From positions 1 through 64,000 of the forward strand of contig CANJLQ010000004.1 in assembly GCA_947475735.1 (NCBI GenBank): DNA of 64,000 bases. The letters are read 5' to 3'. The notes under the pieces are model-generated. The model worked only from the letters and a program-made list of their open reading frames with translations, searched no databases and had not been told where the DNA came from. Below are positions 35,838 through 43,278 of the stretch, piece after piece. Position 1 is the stretch's first letter, and each line of letters begins with the position of its first letter. The stretch is from Caulobacteraceae bacterium (GTDB lineage: Bacteria; Pseudomonadota; Alphaproteobacteria; Caulobacterales; Caulobacteraceae). A program made the position numbers and the translations under genes.

Positions 35838-38537
35838 TTAGACGAAGTTGCCGAAGTCGAGGGTCGCGAGCGTCGCGCCGGTGACGAAGAACGCGTTCTC
35901 GGCGGTACCGCCTGCGATCGCGTCGATGAACACCCAGGCACCGGAGCCATCGGCCAGGGCCGCGACGTACACTTGAACCGTCGTGCCGGGCAGCGAGAAC
36001 TGATTGTTCGCAGCCACGAGAGCGGAGGCGTAGTCGTTGGCGGTCGTCTCGGCGTAGCTGGTCGCCGTGATGGCCGCCGTGGCCGGCGACACGTTGAAGA
36101 TGTCACCCACGTTGAAGTCGGAGATCAGGTCCGTATCGACCCCGGCGTTGGTGCCGCTGTCCATTGCGCCGATCACGAACACGTCGTTGCCAGCACCACC
36201 CGAGAGCGTGTCGGCACCCAGACCGCCCGAGAGCGAGTCGGCACCGTCGCCGCCGGAGATGTTGTCGGCACCCGCACCGCCGAGGATGGTGTCGTTGCCG
36301 GCACCGCCCGAGATGGCGTCGGCGTCGTCGCCGCCGTCGATGGAGTCCGCACCGTCGCCGCCCGAGATCGAGTCAGCTCCGACGCCGCCGGAGACGATGT
36401 CGTTGCCCGCGCCCGAGGAAATGGCGTCAGCGCCGTCACCGGAAACGATCGAGTCGGCTCCAGCACCGGTCGTGATGTTGTCGGCGCCCAGACCGGCGTC
36501 GATGGTGTTGTCGCCTTCGCCGCCCTGGATGGTGTCGTTGCCGGCACCGGCGTCGACGAAGTCGTTGCCGTCACCACCGAAGATGGAGTCGTTCCCGGCA
36601 CCGGCGATGATGGAGTCTGCACCCCCATCGCCGTTGATGGTGTCCGCACCGTCGCCCGAGGTGATGGTGTCCGCACCTTCGCCACCCGAGATGACGTCGG
36701 CGAAGATGCCGGCACCGGTCACGGTGATCAGATCGTTGCCGTCGCCACCGTTGATGGTGTTGGCAGCGGTCGAGCCTGCGGTGATGCTGTCGTTGCCAGC
36801 GTCGCCGTTGACGAGGTTTGCACCGTCGCTGGCGAGGATGGTGTCGTTCCCGTCGCCGCCACCGATGGTGTCGTTGCCGACGCCAGCCGTGATCGAGTCA
36901 TTACCGGCGCTGCCCAGCACGTTGTTGTTGCCGGCACCGGCGTTGATGGTGTCGTTGCCGTCCGAGCCGTCGAGGACGTCGTTGCCCAAGCCGGCGTCGA
37001 TCGAGTCGTTGCCAGTTCCGCCGTTGACGTTGTTGTTGCCGTCGCCCGCGTCGATGATGTCGTTGCCGTCGTCGCCGCCGATCAGGTCATTGCCCAGGTC
37101 ACCCAGGAGGGTGTCGTTGCCGGCGTCACCATTGACGGTGTCGTTGCCGTCGCTGCCCTGGATCAGGTCGTTGCCGTCGCCACCCAGGAGGACGTCGTTG
37201 CCGATGCCGCCTTGGAGGGTGTCGTTGGCCGCACCACCGTTCAGGGTGTCGTTGCCGTCATTTCCGAAGAGAGCGTCTTCGCCCAGATCGCCGAAGACCA
37301 CATCGTTGCCGTCTCCGCCCGCGACCTGGTCGTTGCCCTGGCCACCGATCACGGTGTCGTTGCCGAGATCGCCGAAGACCAAGTCGTCACCCAGGTTGCC
37401 CTGGACGAAGTCATCGCCTTCGCCGCCTTGCACCAGGTCGTTACCCTGGCCGCCGAAGATGAAGTCGTTGCCGTTGTCGCCGGAGACGGTGTCCTCACCC
37501 TGGCCACCCTGCAGCAGGCTGTCGTCGCCGTTGCCGCCCAGGATGTTGTCGTTGCCGTTGCCACCCAGGATGATGTCGCTGTCGTCGCCACCGAAGACGA
37601 GGTCGTCGCCGTTGCCGGCGTCGATCGAGTCGGTTCCGTTGCCGGCGTCGATCGAGTCGTTGCCGTTGCCGCCACCGATGGTGTCGTTGCCGTTGTCGCC
37701 GAACAGCGAGTCAGCGCCGTCGTCGCCGCCGATGTTGTCGTTGCCGTTGCCACCGCGCAGGGTGTCGAGGCCGTTGTTGCCGTTCAGGACGTCGTTGCCG
37801 TTTTCGCCGAGGATCGTGTCGTTGTCCGAACCGCCCGACACAGTGTCGTCGCCGTTGCCAGCGATGATGTTGTCTTCGCCGAGGTCACCGAAGATCAGGT
37901 CGGCGTCGTTGCCGCCGGCGATCGAGTCGTTGCCCTGGCCACCAATCAGGGTGTCGGAACCGTTACCGCCCTGGACGACGTCGTTGCCGATGTTGCCCTG
38001 CAGGTAGTCGTTGCCGTTGTCGCCGCTGATCAGGTCATCGCCCTGGCCGCCGAACACGAAGTCGTTGCCTTCCAGGCCGAACTGGGTGTCGTTGCCGAGG
38101 TTGCCCTGCAGCAGGTCGCCGCCGTCGCCGCCGATGAGCGAGTCAGCGCCGTTGCCGCCGAAGATCTGGTCGTCGCCGTTGTTGCCGGTGATGGTGTCGT
38201 CACCGTCGTTGCCGAACAGCAGGTCGGCGAAGGCGTCGCCGTCCAGGGTTTCGTTGGTCGTCGCGCCGTAGACCAGGATGGTGCCGTCGGCGAACTGGAA
38301 GCTGTTGACGCCCGTGATGGCGGCGCGCGTGAAGTCCAGCGACTGCGTGCCGGCGACCGGGTTGGTCGCGTTGGCGACGCGGATCACTTCCGGATCAGCG
38401 CCCAGCGCCGGGATCACGGTGATGACGGTGCCCGTCGCCGTGCCGGTCGAGAAGAAGATGATGTCGGTGCCCGGGCCGTCGCCCGTGTAGGCGCTCGCTT
38501 GCGCCTGGGTCGCGGTCCGGAAGTTAAGATTGGCCAT
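35838..38537 (-). CDS. Large RTX (hemolysin-type Ca-binding repeat) protein, possible S-layer protein
   Basis: An 899-aa acidic, Gly/Asp/Asn-rich protein without cysteine. Residues 1-95 are a non-repeat N-terminus. About 96-790 consist almost wholly of nonapeptide repeats of the form G-G-x-G-x-D-x-I/L-x, more than 70 in all, which fold into Ca-binding beta-rolls outside the cell. The last 117 residues are non-repetitive and end TLATLDFGNFV, like type I secretion signals; there is no Sec signal peptide. GGAG lies 8 nt before the ATG at 38537. The neighbouring type I secretion genes and O-antigen genes resemble the Caulobacter rsaA region, so an S-layer role is plausible though the sequence is not visibly RsaA-like. 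A secreted adhesin is the alternative. Confidence 0.88.
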   Translation of the reverse strand: MANLNFRTATQAQASAYTGDGPGTDIIFFSTGTATGTVITVIPALGADPEVIRVANATNPVAGTQSLDFTRAAITGVNSFQFADGTILVYGATTNETLDGDAFADLLFGNDGDDTITGNNGDDQIFGGNGADSLIGGDGGDLLQGNLGNDTQFGLEGNDFVFGGQGDDLISGDNGNDYLQGNIGNDVVQGGNGSDTLIGGQGNDSIAGGNDADLIFGDLGEDNIIAGNGDDTVSGGSDNDTILGENGNDVLNGNNGLDTLRGGNGNDNIGGDDGADSLFGDNGNDTIGGGNGNDSIDAGNGTDSIDAGNGDDLVFGGDDSDIILGGNGNDNILGGNGDDSLLQGGQGEDTVSGDNGNDFIFGGQGNDLVQGGEGDDFVQGNLGDDLVFGDLGNDTVIGGQGNDQVAGGDGNDVVFGDLGEDALFGNDGNDTLNGGAANDTLQGGIGNDVLLGGDGNDLIQGSDGNDTVNGDAGNDTLLGDLGNDLIGGDDGNDIIDAGDGNNNVNGGTGNDSIDAGLGNDVLDGSDGNDTINAGAGNNNVLGSAGNDSITAGVGNDTIGGGDGNDTILASDGANLVNGDAGNDSITAGSTAANTINGGDGNDLITVTGAGIFADVISGGEGADTITSGDGADTINGDGGADSIIAGAGNDSIFGGDGNDFVDAGAGNDTIQGGEGDNTIDAGLGADNITTGAGADSIVSGDGADAISSGAGNDIVSGGVGADSISGGDGADSIDGGDDADAISGGAGNDTILGGAGADNISGGDGADSLSGGLGADTLSGGAGNDVFVIGAMDSGTNAGVDTDLISDFNVGDIFNVSPATAAITATSYAETTANDYASALVAANNQFSLPGTTVQVYVAALADGSGAWVFIDAIAGGTAENAFFVTGATLATLDFGNFV
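36168..38252 (-). repeat. RTX nonapeptide repeat tract
   Basis: About 2.1 kb of 27-nt-period coding repeat, translating on the minus strand to G-N-D-G-N-D-x-I/L-x variants. The first two thirds are Asn-rich (GGNGND), while the final third shifts to Gly/Ala-rich units (GAGND, GADS). The shift may mark two historical expansions. Such a tract is prone to slippage and to assembly collapse. Confidence 0.9.
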
Positions 38538-38837
38538 TAAAGTTCTCCAAAAAGTGTCACAGACCGTGGTCCGCCGTCGTCCGCCCCCACCATGGAGAAC
38601 GTCTAAGCGCAAGCCCGCCCTTCGGCGCTTGTAACCGAGGCCATGCAGATTGCAAGCCGCTTCGGCGGAGGCGTCCAGAGCCCGCAGGACGAACGTCTAT
38701 CACAGATAGGTCAGATGTCGGCCACATTCCGGGTCGACCGGAGCCGGTTAACGCTTTCCTAAGCCATGAGAAGAGCCGGTCGGCTTATGTATTCGGGCGT
38801 TGAAAATCGCCGCCGCTGATAGACGTTTCAGAGAAGA
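38538..38837. other. Regulatory region upstream of the RTX gene
   Basis: Three hundred bases with no gene, between the RTX start and the end of the sulfotransferase gene. The octamer AACGTCTA recurs at 38598-38605 and 38692-38699, and the 11-mer AACGTCTATCA (38692-38702) has an exact inverted copy at 38817-38827. A possible minus-strand promoter is TTGCAA, 15 nt, TTACAA (around 38627-38653). These would fit a long regulated leader for the RTX gene, but the promoter call is weak. Confidence 0.4.
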
Positions 38838-39617
38838 CTAGAGATCGATATCCGTGAGTGATCTGAAAATCTTCTGATCTTCGACATACAAGCCGCTGAG
38901 ATAGTCACGATCCCGGCCCGATAGCGTTGAAAACTCTCCGTCCGTCCGGCCGACGTGACTGACCAGCGGCTGAACCTCCGCCATCGGCTCCACATCCAAA
39001 AATTCGCAGACGTTGCGGAGAAACAACGACGGCTCGCGTCGCAGCGTATGGGCGCTGCCGAAGAATACCTGCTGACGGGGGAAAAGCGACAGCAGACGTT
39101 GAATCTGGGCCCCGTAGAAGCCTCGCTCCACATAGGAATGGACCCGGTGATGGCCCGGCGCGGCCGGATCGTCGACGCGGGAGCGGCCGGAACGGATGGC
39201 GTCGGAGAATGACAGGGGCTCGCCCCCCCGCGCCCGCTCCATGCGCCAGTGGGACCAGGCGCGCTCGACCGGGTCGCGGAAGAGCAGAATCAGCTTCATC
39301 GCCGGATCGTAGGCGGCGATGCGCGGCAGGCTGGGCGGCCAGTACAGATAGATCGGCGTGGCCTCGCCCCGCAGCCGCCCATCGGCCGGGGCGAACCGCG
39401 CGTGATAGGCGGCGTAGTCCGGGGTCGACCAGTCGACGGCGAATCCCTGTCCGTCGCGGCCCGGCGAGCCGGGACCCTCGTCGTCGAAGAAGTGGACCTC
39501 CTTCTCCGGGGCCATGGACAGGGCCGGATGCCGGACCAGGTGGTCGAACAAGGCCGTGGTGCCGCCCTTCTGCACGCCGGCGATGATAAAGCCGACCCGT
39601 TCGGCCGCGTCGGCCAC
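38838..39617 (-). CDS. Sulfotransferase
   Basis: A 259-aa protein with the PAPS 5'-phosphosulfate loop FIIAGVQKGGTTALFDHLVR, then APEKEVHFFD and the 3'-phosphate-binding LLFRDPVERAWSHW. These are the defining sulfotransferase motifs, and the spacing and length fit heparan/glycolipid-type enzymes. The GTG at 39617 lies 4 nt after the membrane-fusion-protein stop; an ATG at 39668 would overlap that gene by 47 nt. It is the last gene of the minus-strand type I secretion operon. Its target could be the surface glycan or a secreted protein's sugar. CysNC near 62 kb would supply PAPS. Confidence 0.85.
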   Translation of the reverse strand: MADAAERVGFIIAGVQKGGTTALFDHLVRHPALSMAPEKEVHFFDDEGPGSPGRDGQGFAVDWSTPDYAAYHARFAPADGRLRGEATPIYLYWPPSLPRIAAYDPAMKLILLFRDPVERAWSHWRMERARGGEPLSFSDAIRSGRSRVDDPAAPGHHRVHSYVERGFYGAQIQRLLSLFPRQQVFFGSAHTLRREPSLFLRNVCEFLDVEPMAEVQPLVSHVGRTDGEFSTLSGRDRDYLSGLYVEDQKIFRSLTDIDL

Positions 39618-39621
39618 GCGC

Positions 39622-41025
39622 CTATTGCTCGCGCAGGCTCTGGCCGACCAGCCTGCCCATCGGTCCAAGCAGATAGGCCATGATGGTGCGCCGACCCGTG
39701 CGGATGGAGGCCTGGACCGGCATGCCGGGGCTGAGGGCCATGCCGTCGGGCAGTCGGGCCAGCTCGGACGGATCGATGCGGATGTCGGCCGTGAAGTAGG
39801 CGGTGCCGTCAGACGTGGTCAGGGCGTCAGCTGAAACGGTGACGACCTCGCCCTCCAGCTTGGGCTTGTCCTGGCGGGAATAGGCGGTCAGGTCGACCTG
39901 GGCGATCAGGCCGGGACGGACCTCGTCGATGTCGGACGGGCGGATCTGGACGTGGACCAGAAGCGGCGAGCCGGAGGGCACGACGTCCATCAAGGTCTCG
40001 CCCGGCTGGGCGACGCCGCCGATGGTGAACTGGCTGAGGTTCAGCACATAGCCGTCGACGGGGGCGACCACGCGGGTCTGGGCGAAGCTGTCGCGCGCGG
40101 CGTCCAGGCGGGGGCGGGTGTCGGACAGGCGGGCCTCGGCATCGCGCAGGCCGGTGGCGGCCTCGGAGCGGCGCTGCTCCAGGATCTGGGCCAGCTGGAG
40201 CCGGGTCTCGCCCGCCTGCTGCTGGTTGCGGGTGATGTCGGCCAGCAGGCTGCCGCGGCGGCCGCCCAGTTCGGCCAGAGTGCGCTGGCGGGCCAGGATC
40301 AGGGTCCGGGGAGCGAAGCCGCGCTCATACAGGGTCTGGTAGCCGGCCAGCTCCTCACGCACGAGGCGGATCTGCTCGTCGATCGATTCGACCTGCAGGT
40401 TCAGGCCCGAGCGGGCGCTGTCCAGCTGCAGCAGCCGCTGGTCCAGGATGGCCTTCTGACCGTCCACGGCCTGGAGCCGGGTGGTGAACAGCAGCATCTC
40501 GTTGTTCACGGTGGCGGCGACGCGGGGCTCGCTCATCCGCGCCGACAGCTCGCCGGGGACCGGCAGGCTGCGCAGGCCCGTCGCCTCGGCCACGAAGCGG
40601 GCGCGCTGCATCAGGGCGACGTCATACTGGTTGTTCAGGACGTCCAGCTGGGCCTTGGCCACGGTGTCGTCCAGCTGAAGCAGGAGGTCGCCGGCCTTGA
40701 CCGACTGGCCCTCGCGCACGTTGAGGACGCGGACCACCCCGCCCTCGCGGCTTTTCAGCGTCTGGCGGTTGGATTCGACGCGGACCTGACCGGGGGCGAG
40801 GACGGCGCTCCAGATCGGGGCGAAGCTGGCCCACAGGCCCAGGCCCACGACGCAGACGACGATGATGGCCAGGCCGGCGAACATCGGGCGGCGAATGCGG
40901 GCCTTGGCCTGGGTCGACAGGGGCGCCGACACCGGGGTGCCGAAGGCCGGCAGGGGGGCCGGCGCGTCGTCGGTGAAGAACCGGCGGATGCCCGACCAGC
41001 TGAAACGGGACAGCAGGGCCTTCAT
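39622..41025 (-). CDS. Type I secretion membrane-fusion protein (HlyD/PrtE/RsaE type)
   Basis: The 467-aa protein has a single membrane segment near residues 50-70 (AGLAIIVVCVVGLGLWASF), a lipoyl-like hairpin (GGVVRVLNVREGQSVKAGDLL), a long periplasmic coiled coil (about 170-310), and a C-terminal barrel with VVAPVDGYVLNLSQFTIGGV and DLTAYSRQDKPKLEGEV. This is the HlyD-family adaptor of type I secretion. It overlaps the ABC transporter gene by 4 nt (ATGA), so the two form a unit. An outer-membrane TolC partner must be encoded elsewhere. Confidence 0.93.
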   Translation of the reverse strand: MKALLSRFSWSGIRRFFTDDAPAPLPAFGTPVSAPLSTQAKARIRRPMFAGLAIIVVCVVGLGLWASFAPIWSAVLAPGQVRVESNRQTLKSREGGVVRVLNVREGQSVKAGDLLLQLDDTVAKAQLDVLNNQYDVALMQRARFVAEATGLRSLPVPGELSARMSEPRVAATVNNEMLLFTTRLQAVDGQKAILDQRLLQLDSARSGLNLQVESIDEQIRLVREELAGYQTLYERGFAPRTLILARQRTLAELGGRRGSLLADITRNQQQAGETRLQLAQILEQRRSEAATGLRDAEARLSDTRPRLDAARDSFAQTRVVAPVDGYVLNLSQFTIGGVAQPGETLMDVVPSGSPLLVHVQIRPSDIDEVRPGLIAQVDLTAYSRQDKPKLEGEVVTVSADALTTSDGTAYFTADIRIDPSELARLPDGMALSPGMPVQASIRTGRRTIMAYLLGPMGRLVGQSLREQ

Positions 41026-42854
41026 CGGGTGCCTCCGGACGACTGGGCGGGCGGCGGCGGAGCGGCCGTGGCGGCGATGGCCTGGGCCACCGTCTGGGGC
41101 GAGGTCTGCGACTGGTTGGCGGGGGCGGGAGAGGCCTGGGGCTGGGGCTGGCCGGCGTTGCTGGCCGCCAGGCGGGCCAGGACCTCGGCCTTGGGTCCGA
41201 ACAGGTCCATCTTGCCGTCGCGCAGCACCACCATCATGTCGGCGTCGGCCAGCATGGAGGGCTTGTGCGAGATGACCACGGCGGTGGTGCCCGCCGCCTT
41301 CATCTTGCGCAGGGCCGCCAGCAGGGCCTGCTCGCCCTGGGCATCCAGGTTGGCGTTGGGCTCGTCCAGCACGATGAAGGCCGGGTCGCGCAGCATGGCG
41401 CGGGCCAGACCCACGCGCTGGCGCTGGCCGACCGACAGGACGACGCCGCCGGGTCCACCCAGCTGGGTGTCATAGCCGTTGGGCAGGCGCACGATCATGT
41501 CGTGGACGCCGGCGTTCTGGGCCGCGGCGATGACCTCGTCGTCGGTCACATCGGGCATGAAGCGGGCGATGTTGTCGCGCACGGTGCCGGCGAACAGCTC
41601 CGTATCCTGGGGCAGATAGCCGATGTGCCCCCCGAAATCGGTGCGCGACCAGCCGAACACGTCCGAGCCGTCCAGCCGGACCGATCCGGCCAGGGGCGGC
41701 CAGACGCCGACCAGCAGCCGGGCCAGCGTCGACTTGCCCGCGCCCGAGGGGCCGATCACGCCCAGGAAGGTGCCGGCGGGCACCGCGAAGGTCAGGCCGG
41801 TCAGGATCAGCCGCGGCGAGCCGGGCGCGCCGAAACTGACGCCCTCGACGCTGAGCTGGCCCTTCGGCCGTGGCAGGGCGGTGCCGGGCTGGGTGGGAGT
41901 GTACTGCGACAGGAGGGCCTGGAGGCGCTCATAGGCCTGGGCGGCCGCGACCCACTGGGGCCAGGTGCCGACCGCGCGCTCGATCGGCGCCAGGGCGCGC
42001 GACGACAGGATCATGTTCGCGAACAACATGCCCGCGCCGATCTGGCCGTCCAGGATGAGGTAGGCGCCCAGCGCGATGACCCCGATCTGGATGCCCATGC
42101 GCACGAACTTGATGGCGTTGGACCAGACCTCGGACGCCTTGCCGGCCTCGATCCCGTGCTCCATCGCCTCCTGGCGGTGGCCCATCCACTGGCGGCCGAT
42201 GTGGGGCAGCAGGCCCATGGCGCGCACGACCTCGGAGTTGCGAAGACCCGCCTCGGTGAAGCCGTAGCTCTTGATGGCGGCGTCGTTGGTGCGGCGCAGC
42301 GCCGGGCGGCTGGCCCGGTCCTGCATCAGGGCCAGGAACGCCAGGATCACCGCTCCGACCAGGGTCAGCACGCCGACCCAGACATCGATCACGAACAGAA
42401 CGGTCAGATACAGCGGCAGCCAGGGCAGATCGAACAGGGTGGTGATGCCGTTGCCGGTCGCCACCGAACGGAACTGGTCCAGATCGCGCAGGGCCTGGGA
42501 TCCCTGCTGGGGCTCGCGCCGGGTGACGCCGTCGAACAGGGCGGCGAAGACGTGGCTGGACACCTGCTGGTCGAAGGCCACGCCGAAGTTCATCAGCACC
42601 CGCGACCGATAGAAGTCGATCAGGCTGGAGATCAGGAACACGAACAGGGTGCCGACCGTCAGGACGATCAGGGTCGCGATGCTGCCGCTGGACAGAACCC
42701 GGCCATAGATCTGGTTGGTGAAGATCGGCAGGGCCAGATACAGGCCATTGGTCACCAGGCTGAACAGGGCCGCAACCATGAGGGCGGTGCGGCCGTTGCG
42801 CAGCGCGGCATTCAGCAGGGTGTCGGGCTTGGCGGCGGGGGCGGGTGCGGGCAT
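41022..42854 (-). CDS. Type I secretion ABC transporter (PrtD/RsaD type)
   Basis: A 610-aa half-transporter. The N-terminal half has about six membrane segments starting TALMVAALFSLVTNGLYLAL and LPIFTNQIYGRVLSSGS, typical of PrtD. The ATPase half has Walker A GVIGPSGAGKSTLARLL, the signature LSVGQRQRVGLARAML and Walker B FIVLDEPNANLD. The last 50 residues are a Pro/Gln/Ala tail not normally conserved. It has no N-terminal peptidase domain, as expected for exporters of RTX proteins with C-terminal signals. Probable cargo: the RTX protein at 35838 and the metalloprotease at 43279. Confidence 0.94.
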   Translation of the reverse strand: MPAPAPAAKPDTLLNAALRNGRTALMVAALFSLVTNGLYLALPIFTNQIYGRVLSSGSIATLIVLTVGTLFVFLISSLIDFYRSRVLMNFGVAFDQQVSSHVFAALFDGVTRREPQQGSQALRDLDQFRSVATGNGITTLFDLPWLPLYLTVLFVIDVWVGVLTLVGAVILAFLALMQDRASRPALRRTNDAAIKSYGFTEAGLRNSEVVRAMGLLPHIGRQWMGHRQEAMEHGIEAGKASEVWSNAIKFVRMGIQIGVIALGAYLILDGQIGAGMLFANMILSSRALAPIERAVGTWPQWVAAAQAYERLQALLSQYTPTQPGTALPRPKGQLSVEGVSFGAPGSPRLILTGLTFAVPAGTFLGVIGPSGAGKSTLARLLVGVWPPLAGSVRLDGSDVFGWSRTDFGGHIGYLPQDTELFAGTVRDNIARFMPDVTDDEVIAAAQNAGVHDMIVRLPNGYDTQLGGPGGVVLSVGQRQRVGLARAMLRDPAFIVLDEPNANLDAQGEQALLAALRKMKAAGTTAVVISHKPSMLADADMMVVLRDGKMDLFGPKAEVLARLAASNAGQPQPQASPAPANQSQTSPQTVAQAIAATAAPPPPAQSSGGTR

Positions 42855-42953
42855 GCCGGGCGTGATCCAGGGGTCCGGACGCAGATCCAGACAAGGCGGC
42901 GGGAGGAATGCGGACGAAACCGCTTGCTGTCAACGGAAAATGTATCGTATCTG

Positions 42954-43274
42954 ATGACAAAGGTCGCGGATACGACGATGCTCGACACAAGAGACACGCC
43001 TGCGGAGACGCCTGACGCCCCCTCCGTGCGGGTGATGAAGCCGGTCGCCGTGGGCCCGGCGGAGGTCAAGGCCATGCTGAAGGCCGAGCTGAAGCGGCGC
43101 GGCCTGACCTATGCCGACCTGGTGGAGCGCCTGGCCCAGCAGGGCGTGATCGAGACCGAGGCCAATCTGAGGAACAAGATCAGCCGCGGTGCCTTCACCG
43201 CGACCTTCTTCATGCAGTGCCTGATGGCGACCGGCTGCGACCACGTGCAGATCACCCCGCCCAAGCGGGACTGA
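42954..43274 (+). CDS. Small DUF6471-like protein
   Basis: A 106-aa soluble protein. The C-terminal 70 residues (EVKAMLKAELKRRGLTYADL, then LRNKISRGAFTATFFMQCL) look like a helix-turn-helix-type fold and resemble the domain of unknown function DUF6471, which often occurs singly near mobile or regulatory genes. It is divergent from the type I transporter and lies tail-to-tail with the protease gene, 4 nt away. The start is uncertain: ATG 42954 was used, ATG 42978 is an alternative. A small regulator of the secretion genes is possible but unproven. Confidence 0.65.
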   Translation: MTKVADTTMLDTRDTPAETPDAPSVRVMKPVAVGPAEVKAMLKAELKRRGLTYADLVERLAQQGVIETEANLRNKISRGAFTATFFMQCLMATGCDHVQITPPKRD

Positions 43275-43278
43275 GCGA

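Noticed and set aside
36168-38252. CRISPR-like regular repetition
   Set aside because: The period is 27 nt in frame with RTX nonapeptides, with no constant repeat and unique spacer structure and no cas genes.
35973-38540. Uninterrupted 855-aa reading frame on the plus strand
   Set aside because: It is antisense to the RTX repeats. The Gly/Asp-rich repeat coding strand leaves no stops in the complement, giving a Val/Ala-rich low-complexity translation without any family match.
41265-42953. Long plus-strand extension upstream of the small DUF6471-like gene
   Set aside because: This part is antisense to the type I ABC transporter; only the last 106 codons lie outside it and look like a real protein.
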